From Rhea pennata (lineage: Eukaryota; Chordata; Aves; Rheiformes; Rheidae), in contig NC_084670.1 of the NCBI RefSeq assembly GCF_028389875.1, forward strand, positions 11,689,383 through 11,753,382: 64,000 nucleotides of DNA, read 5' to 3'. The notes beneath the pieces were generated by a model. It was not told the origin of the DNA and made no database searches. It worked only from the letters and a program-made list of their open reading frames with translations. Both the position numbers and the translations under genes were made by a program. Every line of letters begins with the position of its first letter. Position 1 is the first letter of the stretch. Below, piece after piece: positions 37,823-55,446 of this stretch.

Positions 37823-40800
37823 ATGACCGTCTCCTACACGCTGAAAGTCGCCAACTCCCATTTTGGGGGATTCTCCAAGCTGCTTTTCCGCTGGAAAGGC
37901 AGCATCTACAAGCTGCTCTACAAAGAGTTCGTCGTCTTCGTGGTGCTGTACGCGGCGCTGAGCCTCGTCTACCGGTGAGCGGGGGCCGGCGCGTCTCCGC
38001 AGGACGTGTCGCTCGCTGCAAGCCTGTGCCCCTCGCCGTCGCGCGCGCTGGGGGTCCCCGGGGCGCTGGGGAGAGCTTTGGGCACCTGCCGCGGTGCAGC
38101 GCCTCGGGGCAGGGACCCGTGAAGATGCCCTGGGTGGGGGTAGCTTTGGTTAGGGGGAAGCCCAGGGGACACCCCGGGGGGCACTCGGGGAGGGCCGGCG
38201 AGAGGCCAGGCCCCCAGCGAGGGCTTTTTGCGGAGGCCGGAGGCGGCAGGCCGGCCCCGCCGCTCGCCCCTGACGCCGCTGCGCGCCCGCTGCAGGCGGC
38301 TGCTGACCGAGGACCAGAAGCGCCTCTACACCAAAGTGGCTCAGTACTGCAACCGCTCCACGGACCTCATCCCCATGTCGTTCGTCCTAGGTACGCTTCC
38401 TCTCGGGGGCCTTTCTTGCACCCGACGCCCAGGCTCCGTGCTCCCCCCGCCGGCACCGGCGGCCCCGCGCGCTCTGTCTCCCTGCCGCGGCACCCCTAGA
38501 AACCTGGCAGGTCTCCCCGCGCGCTCGTCCTCGTCTCAGCCCGCCGCCCAGCTCTGGCAAGCCCTGCTGTAACTTCCAGCCAGCGCAGGGCCCCCCACGC
38601 GCTCTCTCCCGGTGCAGGTTTCTACGTCACCCTGATTGTGAACCGGTGGTGGGCCCAGTACACCAGCATCCCGCTGCCCGACCAGCTCATGTGCGTCATC
38701 TCCAGCAACGTCCACGGCAAGGATGAGAGGGGGCGCATCCTGCGGCGCACCCTCATCCGCTACGCCAACCTCTCGGCTGTCCTCATCCTCCGCTCCGTCA
38801 GCACCCGCGTGCTCAAGAGGTTCCCCACCATGGACCACGTGGTGGAAGCAGGTGAGGGAGGACACAGGGTAAAGCCTGTAGGGATGACAGCTTTGTATGG
38901 AAGGAAAGAGGCCCAGGAGATGTCCCCGTCACTGTGCAGGGTGCTGAGAGGCCAGGAAGTGGGGGCAGCATCCCAACCCCCTGCAGGCATCACTGCCCAA
39001 AATCCATGGAGAGGAGAGCAGGACCCACACGTGGGGTGGCAGTCAGACAACCCCCAGTGTGGAAGGGTTGTTTCCCTGCATAGGCATTTGTTCCCAAAGG
39101 AGCCCCGTGCAGCCGAAGAGCCCCACATCCTCTCCATCTCCCCGGAGCCTGTCCCGCGGTGCAGTGCAGGGACGGGGCTGCCGGGGCTGCCGTTTCACTG
39201 CAGGCTGGGAAAACCCTACGTCCCCACCAGGGACGGTCCCCAAAACAGCAGGGCACTGCGTGGCTGCTGTAGGTTTCAGGACACCTCTTCCTTGCCGGCA
39301 CAGCAGCTGGGATCGGGGTGCTGAGTCTCTCTCCAACTTCCTCCCTCCCGGGCCGCAGGTTTCATGACGCAGGACGAGCGCAAGAAGTTTGAGAGCCTCC
39401 ACTCGGACTTCAACAAGTACTGGATCCCCTGCGTGTGGTTCACCAACCTGGCCGCCCAGGCCAGGCGGGACGGCCGCGTGCGCGACGACGTGGCTCTCCG
39501 CTTGCTCATGGACGTGAGTCGGCACGGGGAGGACGGGGCACCGCGAGGGCGGGTGCGAAGGCTGCATAACCCATCGCTGCGCTCTCTGCCCAGGAGCTGA
39601 ACCTCTACCGGGCCAAGTGCAGCATGTTGTTCCACTACGACTGGATCAGCATCCCGCTGGTGTACACGCAGGTGGGTGTCCCACCGCTCCAAGCGCTTGG
39701 GGACCTCAGGGTCCCCAAGTGCATGATACCCTTAGCAAGTGGCCAAGCCTCTTTTACCTAACATCTCCCATGCCGAGCTCCCCCGTGCCCCTTCCCAGCC
39801 AGAGAGGCCCCAGGATGTACTGCTGCCTCTGCTGGCTGACCCCCTGCTCCCGGCAGGTGGTCACCATCGCTGTCTACTCCTTCTTCGCCTTCTGCCTCAT
39901 CGGGCGGCAGTTCCTGGAGCCCCTGGAGCCAGGGCAGGAAGGGGACCTGGACATGTACGTTCCCCTCTCCACCCTCCTGCAGTTCTTCTTCTACGCCGGC
40001 TGGCTGAAGGTGAGATGGCCACCATGCAGCCAATGCGAGCCCCCAGCTGGCCTTCGCTGTGGGGGTCCTGAGCTGTCCCTGTGCCCTCTGAGCACCTTGG
40101 GGACTCTGTGCACCCCAACACACCAGCACCATCAGGCCACATCCCCGCAGAGACACGTCTGCTGTGCCCAGCCACCACGCTAGGGCCCCAAGCAGTGGAG
40201 GGGGCTCACCACAGGGTTCCAGGGCTGCAGGTTTTGTGAGCCCCACGGGTGGACAGCAAGCTGCAGAGCCCCGTGGGAAGGTGTTTGTGTCCCAGGTCCC
40301 TCCATGTCCCCAGTGCCCCTGTCTCACCCGGCTGCCTCCCTCCTCAGGTTGCAGAACAGATCATTAACCCTTTTGGGGAAGATGATGATGACTTTGAGAC
40401 CAACAAGCTGATAGACAGGAACCTACAGGTGGGTCTCGTGCTGCTGTTTCGATGGATTGCTGCAATTGGGGTGCAGGGACATCCCCAGGAAATGGGATCG
40501 TTTCCCAAAAAAAGGCCCCCTGCTTTGCTCCTGGCCTTGCAGATCCTTGCCCAAAGGAGGTTCCCATGCAGAGAAGCAGGGCTGCACCTTGTCCCTCCAT
40601 CCCCCGTCCCTCCTCTGGTCTGTGCCCCCACGGCAGCTGAGCTGGTTGCTGGAGAGGCCTCTGGTGCAGCCTGAGCTACCTGGCTTGGCAGAGGACCTGG
40701 GGACTCCCCGGGCTGTGCCTGTGCCCGTGCTTGAGAGTGGAGGCATCTCCGCAGTGCAGGGAAGGGACGCAGCGGCCGGCTGTGGGTACCCGCTGCACGC

Positions 40801-42086
40801 AGGGGTCTGCGCTCGGCACCCAGCACCGCTGCTCATCCCCTCACCGCTGGGGAAGTATTTGAAAAGAAGGAAACCCCCAAAGCAGCCAGGAGATCAGCCC
40901 AGCCCAGAGCCTCCCCAACCCCTTGCAGTCCTGCCCCAGCAAGGTGGGCCCTGGGGGCAGGACCTGCAGACCTGCAGGGTCTTGCTCATGTCCTCACAAA
41001 CCACCCATGTCCCCTGCCCTTGCACTGCCCAGGTGTCCCTGCTCTCTGTGGACGACATGTACCAGAACCTGCCACTGGCTGGGAAGGACAAATACTGGAA
41101 CGAGTCCACGGCACAGCCCCCCTACACCACGGCCACAGCCGCCGAGACCTTGAAGCCCTCCTTTCTGGGCTCTACCTTCGACATGCGGTGAGTGCGCGGC
41201 ACTGCGGCGCTGCCTGAAGCTGGACACCCCAATGGGGGTCACCTGCAGCCGTGTCTCCCCATTGCGGCACGGGTCTACCCTGGGCACACAGTGGCCATGC
41301 CCCTGCTGCGCTTTGAGTGCCACCATCAAGGCTGGCCTGTCCAGCCGGAATCGGGTGCAGGAGAAAATGCAGGGGAGCATTTGGGGTGGCAACAGCACAA
41401 TCAGATGAAGGAGCTGCAGGGGCACAAGCGCAGCCTGCCAGAGCTGCACTCAACTTGCAAACACACGTGGGCAGAGGCCATGAGTGGTCCTCAGTGTCCC
41501 TGTCTAGCAGCCAAGCTGGGGTTTTCATCCTATTAGTGCCAGCGGGGAAAGGCAAGCTCTCCCACCAAGCCTCCTGCCCCATCTCCAGCCAGAGAGGGAC
41601 TTATTTCCCAAAGGAAGGGTCTCTGGGTCCCCCCATCACCTTCATCCCTCCCATGTTCCCCTCAGCATGTGCGAGGACCTGGAGCAGAGCCAGCCGGTGG
41701 AGGCCTTGCCGAGCTCACCGCGCATCCACACGCCCCTGCTCACCCGCTTCCTCGCTGCTGCTTCCCCCGCCATCAGCCTCAAAAACTTCAGCCGGGGCTA
41801 CCGAGCCCACCCCCACCTGCGGCGTCCCCGGGCGGACAGCGGCTCCCCCTCTCCTTACTCCAACCGCTCTGAGGATGCCGAGGCGGTGGCTCGCATTGAG
41901 GAGGAGGAAACAGAGGATGAGGAAAGCCAGGCCAGTGAGTCCCCCATGCCTGGCAGCCACCTGAAAGACCCCCAGCTGCCAGAGGCCTCCAAAAAGCAGA
42001 AGAAGGAGCTGCCACAGATCAAGGTGAAGGCACCATCCAGCGAGAACATCAGCGTGGACCAGCAGGATGTCGTGGGGCTGCCGTGA
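37823..42086 (+). CDS. BEST4: Bestrophin 4
   Basis: This is a calcium-activated chloride channel of the plasma membrane, marking specialised epithelial cells in mammals. Nine coding exons are placed: 37823-37974, 38296-38390, 38618-38851, 39359-39513, 39594-39671, 39857-40009, 40348-40428, 41033-41187 and 41666-42086. They total 1524 bases, 507 aa, against about 473 aa in human. The protein starts [21 protein letters not shown]. Bestrophin hallmarks are [29 protein letters not shown] in the pore-lining part, [16 protein letters not shown], the calcium clasp [14 protein letters not shown], and [15 protein letters not shown]. The tail keeps [20 protein letters not shown], matching BEST4 rather than BEST1-3. 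It then extends into an acidic [15 protein letters not shown] stretch and a lysine-rich end ([15 protein letters not shown]). All splice sites are intact. Confidence 0.96.
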
Positions 42087-42532
42087 TGCTCCCCTCTGCA
42101 GCCCTCCCCTTCCCAGGAGCAGAGTAGCTCCCCCAGCTGCCAAGTGTCCAAGATGCTGCCACAGCCAGCCATGAAGCTCCTTGTCCACGGACACCTCCCC
42201 TTGTCCTACCCATCCAAAAGTGGGACTTCACCAGGTCTTTCACCACCCAAACCTGAGCCAGGATTTCCTCAAGCTGATGGGAAGATCCCGGTGGGTTTAG
42301 AGTTGGGCACGCAGCATTCAAAGCTAGCTTTTAGCCAAAATACTTCAGGGTGCAGCCCATCCACATGATGATCCTCCTGCTCCGTAGCTGTCTCAGGCTT
42401 ACTGCCTGCTGCCAGGCCAAGCGCGGGGACAGTGGACAGTCAAGACTCAAAGCAAGGGGTGAGACACAGGACATTAGTCTTACAGAAAACTAACACCATG
42501 ATGGAGAGGTCCCCTCAATATTAATAAACCTA

Positions 42533-42538
42533 TTGCCA
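42533..42538 (+). terminator. BEST4 polyadenylation signal AATAAA
   Basis: AATAAA lies about 450 bases past the BEST4 stop codon and is the first canonical signal after it. A second one, at 42841-42846, precedes a poly(A) tract. Confidence 0.65.
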
Positions 42539-42840
42539 ACCTCAGCTCTGAGGTTCTTTCTTGTTGATGCAAATAATCCCCAGCAGTGAGACAAGCAGGA
42601 ACATCACGTTTGTCCAGAAAGCTGCTGAACTCAGCATTAAAGTACAACTGTCAAGGACCATGCATGTACTCCTGGGGCAACAATGACACAGCTCCTGTGG
42701 ACTCACACCAGTGAGGTCTGCGGGGATGAATTTTACTGGTATTAGACCAAATGAAAAAAAATGCTTTCAGCCCCTGTAGAAGCGTTCCTGCACCCAGAGA
42801 CATGTTTTTCCTGAGGCGCAGGTTAACAAACCTCACTTGG

Positions 42841-42884
42841 AATAAATTGTGGGCTGTTTATTGTAAAAAAAAAAAAAAAAAAAA
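42841..42884 (+). other. AATAAA followed by a 20-base genomic poly(A) tract
   Basis: AATAAATTG at 42841 is followed 18 bases after the hexamer by 20 consecutive A (about 42865-42884). This is the arrangement left by a retroposed mRNA 3' end. The 300 bases before it match no gene I recognise, so the tract could equally be a distal BEST4 polyadenylation site with internal A. Confidence 0.4.
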
Positions 42885-42885
42885 G

Positions 42886-45545
42886 CTTTATTAACTCAGC
42901 CCTCAGAACAGCCTACAGAACTCGGTGAAGTCTTTAGATTGGGCTTGGGAAAGGCTGTCACCTCCTTAAAGCTAACCGAAGTTGCGTGTAACCCCAGCTA
43001 GCTACGTGACCGCCTCTTTCTGGCTCAGTGCGTTGCAGACTTCCCCTTTCCCAGGCAGGTAAATCACCATATGTATCTGTGGCACTATGCCAAGGTTAGA
43101 TTAGGAATAGTAAATCTTGTTTCCAGGATACTCACGGCCTTGCAGCCTGTGTCATCGTGGGAGCCAGAGGTGCTACACGCCCCGACCAGCTGCCACCCTG
43201 TCCCATTCCCATGTCACACCTAGCGTGGGGCTCCAGTGGGCCGGAGGTGCAGGGCGGGCGCTAGCTCGGGCTGTCTGCCCTGCAAAGTGCTGTTTGGTTC
43301 CCACGGGCCGTTGCCCTTAGCAGCTGCGTTTCTCCAAGCAGTAAGGCCATGTGCTTTACAAGCACTGCGCATTGATGAATTAGGTTTATAAACCTGCTCA
43401 TCAGGAGTCAGGTTTGCAGTTCCTGCACTGACACTAACCTGGCACTTGCTGCGAGTCTCAATTTCTCCTCGCGTACAAAGTCCCCCAGAAACACCCTGAA
43501 TTGTGTTTGCGCTTTGCAGAGGGCGAGGGGAGAGAAGAAGCAGAGAGGAAGCAGACATGACTCATCTATCTCGAGCACCCTTTATCGGGTCCGCCCCACC
43601 TCTCTGGAAAGAGGGCGGCTGCTGGAAAGCAGGGAAAGTTTACACGAGATCACTATGGAGAAGGAATGTGCTTGTGCAAACATCACACCCAGCTCGGGCC
43701 TGACTCCAGCGACTCCCGAAGAGCGGCCAGCTACGCCTGTCGGGGCTCAGCTCTGCTGCGCTGCAGACGCGACCGCAGAGCTGAGCTGCAAGAAGGCAGC
43801 AGTAACGTGCTCACACCATAGCCGAGCTGCTGCGGCCGTTCAGGCAACAAGCACCTTCTTTTTTTTTTTTGATGTTTTTTGATGTGGTTGATGTGTCGAC
43901 TTTTGCAGCACAGATCCGCCCCCAGGCACCTGCCTCTGAGAGTAGGCTGAACCTGCGCTGCTCGGGCAGGTCAGCCTGCTAGCTCCTCCTGCTGTCACAC
44001 GCTGCAGCCGGGCCAAAGCATCACAGGAAAAACAACCTGGCACCTCCCAAACTCCAGGCAATCATTTGTGCAACAGTCTGCATCAAGGCATCAGAGACAC
44101 AGGATCAGTACCGACTGCAGCGAAGGAGCCAACGGCTGCCTGGTGGAAAAAGGCACCACGATCTGACTGCATCCTTCAGTTACCACGGTCCTGGTTGGGG
44201 TGAGTTGATCACGGACTAGCTCCCTGAGTTCAGAGCTAAAAGTTGGGACATTTAAGCTGTAGGCACCCTCCCTCACCAGGGACCTCCTATGAATAAAGGA
44301 GGCGTTTGTAAAAATAGTAGAAGTGGAGTCAAGTGTGCCCTGTCCACACTTGGCTAGACATGTAAGTATGCGGAAGTCTGCCCTGCTCCAACCCCTCAGG
44401 GGCCAGCCCTTCCATCAGCTCAGTTTTTCACCCTAAAAAACACATCAAAAAACATGCAACATTTTGCAATTAGATGTGGAGGTTTAATCACACTAACTTT
44501 CTTTAAAGACAGCAGCTCTATGGAATTAGCTTTTCCAGACTGGGGGAGGAGGTGGTATTCGGTGACATTTTGTTCACCATGGCTTTCCAATCCCACCAGA
44601 TGCAATAGGGCGGGAAGATGGGGCTTGTATCCAGCTTTCGAAAGAGACAGACCATGGAGGGAGCCTGGCCCTTCTGCTAGAAGGAATTCATCTTGCACCG
44701 GAATGAGACCGAGGAGGTCAGGGAAAGACCAGCTGGTCACTTAACAGTGCAGCCAAGTTTAGCCAACAGTTCATTTGAAACCAAATACAGAACCCAGAAA
44801 GCAAATGCCCAACATGCGAGGAAATGCTGAGAAAGGGCAAAAGGGGCAGCTGGCCTACAACTGTGGATGCGAGTAAATACAATCTGGAAAGCTAATGGCA
44901 GATGCCAGCGGCAGTGCAGTAAGATACAAGTTTTCATCGAGACTTAAATACTGCAACAGTTGCAAGTGCTAACAGGAGAAATGGAAACTCTGAAGCTGTA
45001 CACACCCCTCCTCTAAGGCAGCTGGGTGTGAGCACAGGCCACAGACTGACCGCTGGGCTACTTTCCTCACTGATTTCACTCCAAGATCCTGAATGCAACA
45101 TGTGTTTATCTTAACCATAAAAAAGTGGCACATGTACCAGCCAGACCCCACCAGCTCCCAGGAAGCCAGAACTCCAGTGGGGATGGACATTTGTACCTTC
45201 CTGCTGCTCTCAGGTTTCCAGCACTGACCACACCAAGAAACTGGTCCTCATAGTTCATCTAGTCCTTCCCACTTGAGCTTCATGACACTTCTTTTACAGC
45301 TATGCACGCAAGAGTAAAAAATATCCCCAGAATCCCCAGAGTTGTCAGCACTGGGGTTCGGTATCTGCTGACATGCTTCATCTGACAACTCTTCTCCACA
45401 TCCATTTGGTCCATAAAATCACCGTCCTAGAACTCCAGGAGATCCTTCTTGCTTTCATGTTCTACAGGCACAAGGAGCTACCCAAGCCCCTTGCAACCTG
45501 CACACACAAATAAGCACGCTACCCATTAAGTTTAGTATAGACTCT
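42886..45545. other. BEST4 - RPS8 intergenic region
   Basis: Both flanking genes end here (BEST4 + and RPS8 -). No exon, RNA gene or recognisable transposon is seen. GC content falls sharply compared with the left half of the window. A short inverted repeat of CACATCAAAAAACAT lies at 43871-43886 (inverted) and 44441-44455. Confidence 0.5.
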
Positions 45546-45549
45546 TGGT

Positions 45550-45555
45550 TTTATT
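45550..45555 (-). terminator. RPS8 polyadenylation signal
   Basis: TTTATT on plus is AATAAA on minus, about 27 bases after the RPS8 stop codon. The very short 3' untranslated region is typical of ribosomal protein mRNAs. Confidence 0.85.
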
Positions 45556-45581
45556 CAGTCTTTCAGTAGAATAGTTTATAT

Positions 45582-50493
<4,912 letters not shown>

Positions 50494-50506
50494 CTTCAGG
50501 CGCTGG

Positions 50507-50575
50507 CGCAAAGAGGGGGCGCAGAGGATCACGGGGCGCCTTGGCGGGGCGAGCTCTCGCGAGGCTCTGACGTCA
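50507..50575 (-). promoter_or_regulatory. RPS8 promoter: 5' TOP start, CTCGCGAG box and CRE
   Basis: On minus, CCCCCTCTTTGCG (plus 50507-50519) is a terminal-oligopyrimidine start just before the ATG, the mTOR-responsive translational signal of ribosomal protein mRNAs. Upstream are TCTCGCGAG (plus 50555-50563), a BANP-type element common in housekeeping promoters, and a perfect TGACGTCA (plus 50568-50575). No TATA box is seen. Confidence 0.75.
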
Positions 50576-51781
<1,206 letters not shown>

Positions 51782-52103
51782 TGAGCAGTACAATTTCATC
51801 TCCTTTCTCAGGATTTATTTGATGAGCCCCATGCCCATGGTGGAGCACGGTAGGGCTTGGATTCCGGGAACATTGTGTTAATGCATGCAGCGAAAGGCCC
51901 CCAAGCTTTGCAGGAACCAGCTCTGGGCCATGAGCTGCTGGAGCACGAAAGACCCCCCAGCGCTGGCCTGGGCCTGGCTAGGACGAGGCGGTGAGAGGTT
52001 TGCCCGCCCGACGCCTGTGCTCCCTGCCCTTACAAGCCTCCGAGGAGGAGCCTGGCTACCTCTGCTGCGCGTTCCGCGGGGACCGAAAGCGGGGCGGGGC
52101 CTC

Positions 52104-52310
52104 ATTAGCATGTTCCTCATTAGCATGCGGCGGATTAGCATACCCAAGATGCACCGCGGCAGCACCGGGCCCTCCCGCTCCGCTCGCCGCGCCGCCGCTA
52201 CCGGCGGGGCCGCTCGGCGCCGGCGCGGCGCAGCGCGGATCGTGCGCCCGCGCCGGGGCCGCGCCGCAGCGCGCCGGGGCGGCGGGGCCGGGGCTCGCCG
52301 CGCGCTGGGG
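52104..52310 (+). promoter_or_regulatory. U5 copy 1 promoter: octamer triplet, ZNF143/SPH site, PSE-like box
   Basis: Distal element: ATTAGCAT at 52104, 52119 and 52134, exactly 15 bp apart, directly followed by a ZNF143/SPH-type TACCCAAGATGCACCGCGG (52141-52159, about -214). A GC-rich TCGCCGCGCGCTGGG starts at -60, where snRNA genes carry the PSE. Confidence 0.8.
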
Positions 52311-52354
52311 GGCGGCAGTGGGGCGGCTGGCGCGTCGGCGGGGGGCCGGCGGGC

Positions 52355-52469
52355 ATACTCTGGTTTCTCTTCAGATCGTATAAATCTTTCGCCTTTTACT
52401 AAAGATTTCCGTGGAGAGGAACAAGCACGAGTGTCGAGGAATTTTTTGAGGCTCCATTTCGGTGGAGCT
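52355..52469 (+). ncRNA. RNU5: U5 spliceosomal snRNA, copy 1
   Basis: This is the RNA of the U5 snRNP, which aligns exons during splicing. The 5' end ATACTCTGGTTTCTCTTCAG matches vertebrate U5. The invariant loop 1 CGCCUUUUACUAAAG, the Sm site AAUUUUUUGAG and the 3' hairpin GCTCCATTTCGGTGGAGC are all intact. A 3'-end box (GTCAAAAACAGA, 52483-52494) follows. The RNA is identical in all three copies here. Human also has U5 genes just upstream of KIF2C. Confidence 0.97.
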
Positions 52470-52552
52470 GCCCCTTTCGCTGGTCAAAAACAGAACAGGC
52501 TTCACAAGGGCAGTTGTAACTGCTGGTTTCAGCAGTTGCAGGAGGGATCACG

Positions 52553-55446
52553 GTGGCAGTTAAAGCCGTCGGTCCTAGCGGCCGTCCCGAGGCGCGGCAG
52601 TTAAAGCCGTCGGTCCTAGCGGCCGTCCCGAGGCGCGGCAGTTAAAGCCGTCGGTCCCAGCGGCCGTCCCGCAGGCGCGGCAGTTAAAGCCGTCGGTCCT
52701 AGCGGCCGTCCCGCAGGCGCGGCAGTTAAAGCCGTCGGTCCTAGCGGCCGTCCCGCAGGCGCGGCAGTTAAAGCCGTCGGTCCTAGCGGCCGTCCCGAGG
52801 CGCGGCAGTTAAAGCCGTCGGTCCTAGCGGCCGCTCCCGCAGGCGCGGCAGTTAAAGCCGTCGGTCCCAGCGGCCGCTCCCGCAGGCGCGGCAGTTAAAG
52901 CCGTCGGTCCTAGCGGCCGTCCCGCAGGCGCGGCAGTTAAAGCCGTCGGTCCTAGCGGCCGCTCCCGAGGCGCGGCAGTTAAAGCCGTCGGTCCTAGCGG
53001 CCGTCCCGAGGCGCGGCAGTTAAAGCCGTCGGTCCTAGCGGCCGTCCCGAGGCGCGGCAGTTAAAGCCGTCGGTCCTAGCGGCCGCTCCCGAGGCGCGGC
53101 AGTTAAAGCCGTCGGTCCTAGCGGCCGCTCCCGAGGCGCGGCAGTTAAAGCCGTCGGTCCTAGCGGCCGCTCCCGCAGGCGCGGCAGTTAAAGCCGTCGG
53201 TCCTAGCGGCCGTCCCGAGGCGCGGCAGTTAAAGCCGTCGGTCCCAGCGGCCGTCCCGAGGCGCGGCAGTTAAAGCCGTCGGTCCCAGCGGCCGTCCCGC
53301 AGGCGCGGCAGTTAAAGCCGTCGGTCCTAGCGGCCGCTCCCGAGGCGCGGCAGTTAAAGCCGTCGGTCCTAGCGGCCGTCCCGAGGCGCGGCAGTTAAAG
53401 CCGTCGGTCCTAGCGGCCGTCCCGAGGCGCGGCAGTTAAAGCCGTCGGTCCTAGCGGCCGCTCCCGCAGGCGCGGCAGTTAAAGCCGTCGGTCCTAGCGG
53501 CCGCTCCCGAGGCGCGGCAGTTAAAGCCGTCGGTCCTAGCGGCCGCTCCCGCAGGCGCGGCAGTTAAAGCCGTCGGTCCTAGCGGCCGCTCCCGAGGCGC
53601 GGCAGTTAAAGCCGTCGGTCCTAGCGGCCGCTCCCGCAGGCGCGGCAGTTAAAGCCGTCGGTCCTAGCGGCCGTCCCGAGGCGCGGCAGTTAAAGCCGTC
53701 GGTCCTAGCGGCCGCTCCCGAGGCGCGGCAGTTAAAGCCGTCGGTCCTAGCGGCCGTCCCGAGGCGCGGCAGTTAAAGCCGTCGGTCCTAGCGGCCGTCC
53801 CGCAGGCGCGGCAGTTAAAAGCCGTCGGTCCTAGCGGCCGCTCCCGAGGCGCGGCAGTTAAAGCCGTCGGTCCCAGCGGCCGTCCCGAGGCGCGGCAGTT
53901 AAAGCCGTCGGTCCCAGCGGCCGCTCCCGAGGCGCGGCAGTTAAAGCCGTCGGTCCTAGCGGCCGTCCCGAGGCGCGGCAGTTAAAGCCGTCGGTCCTAG
54001 CGGCCGCTCCCGAGGCGCGGCAGTTAAAGCCGTCGGTCCTAGCGGCCGTCCCGAGGCGCGGCAGTTAAAGCCGTCGGTCCTAGCGGCCGCTCCCGAGGCG
54101 CGGCAGTTAAAGCCGTCGGTCCTAGCGGCCGCTCCCGCAGGCGCGGCAGTTAAAGCCGTCGGTCCTAGCGGCCGTCCCGAGGCGCGGCAGTTAAAGCCGT
54201 CGGTCCTAGCGGCCGCTCCCGAGGCGCGGCAGTTAAAGCCGTCGGTCCTAGCGGCCGCTCCCGCAGGCGCGGCAGTTAAAGCCGTCGGTCCCAGCGGCCG
54301 TCCCGAGGCGCGGCAGTTAAAGCCGTCGGTCCTAGCGGCCGTCCCGAGGCGCGGCAGTTAAAGCCGTCGGTCCTAGCGGCCGTCCCGAGGCGCGGCAGTT
54401 AAAGCCGTCGGTCCTAGCGGCCGCTCCCGAGGCGCGGCAGTTAAAGCCGTCGGTCCTAGCGGCCGCTCCCGAGGCGCGGCAGTTAAAGCCGTCGGTCCTA
54501 GCGGCCGCTCCCGCAGGCGCGGCAGTTAAAGCCGTCGGTCCTAGCGGCCGCTCCCGAGGCGCGGCAGTTAAAGCCGTCGGTCCTAGCGGCCGCTCCCGAG
54601 GCGCGGCAGTTAAAGCCGTCGGTCCTAGCGGCCGCTCCCGCAGGCGCGGCAGTTAAAGCCGTCGGTCCCAGCGGCCGTCCCGAGGCGCGGCAGTTAAAGC
54701 CGTCGGTCCTAGCGGCCGTCCCGAGGCGCGGCAGTTAAAGCCGTCGGTCCTAGCGGCCGTCCCGAGGCGCGGCAGTTAAAGCCGTCGGTCCTAGCGGCCG
54801 CTCCCGAGGCGCGGCAGTTAAAGCCGTCGGTCCTAGCGGCCGCTCCCGAGGCGCGGCAGTTAAAGCCGTCGGTCCTAGCGGCCGCTCCCGCAGGCGCGGC
54901 AGTTAAAGCCGTCGGTCCTAGCGGCCGCTCCCGAGGCGCGGCAGTTAAAGCCGTCGGTCCTAGCGGCCGTCCCGCAGGCGCGGCAGTTAAAGCCGTCGGT
55001 CCTAGCGGCCGCTCCCGAGGCGCGGCAGTTAAAGCCGTCGGTCCTAGCGGCCGCTCCCGCAGGCGCGGCAGTTAAAGCCGTCGGTCCTAGCGGCCGTCCC
55101 GCAGGCGCGGCAGTTAAAGCCGTCGGTCCTAGCGGCCGCTCCCGAGGCGCGGCAGTTAAAGCCGTCGGTCCTAGCGGCCGTCCCGAGGCGCGGCAGTTAA
55201 AGCCGTCGGTCCTAGCGGCCGCTCCCGAGGCGCGGCAGTTAAAGCCGTCGGTCCTAGCGGCCGCTCCCGCAGGCGCGGCAGTTAAAGCCGTCGGTCCTAG
55301 CGGCCGTCCCGCAGGCGCGGCAGTTAAAGCCGTCGGTCCTAGCGGCCGCTCCCGCAGGCGCGGCAGTTAAAGCCGTCGGTCCTAGCGGCCGTCCCGAGGC
55401 GCGGCAGTTAAAGCCGTCGGTCCTAGCGGCCGTCCCGCAGGCGCGG
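52553..55446. repeat. Minisatellite: about 69 copies of a 41-43 bp CpG-rich unit
   Basis: Each unit reads GGCAGTTAAAGCCGTCGGTC, then CTAGCGGCCG, then a variable end. The variants are TCCCGAGGCGC, TCCCGCAGGCGC, CTCCCGAGGCGC or CTCCCGCAGGCGC, plus a CCTAG/CCCAG choice. Counting GTTAAAGCCG gives about 69 units, with almost no other change (one unit has an extra A near 53819). The GCTCCC variants create GCGGCCGC (NotI) sites. There are about 7 CpG per unit, near 480 in all. It begins about 60 bases after the U5 copy 1 3' box. Open frames through it are not genes. Confidence 0.98.
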
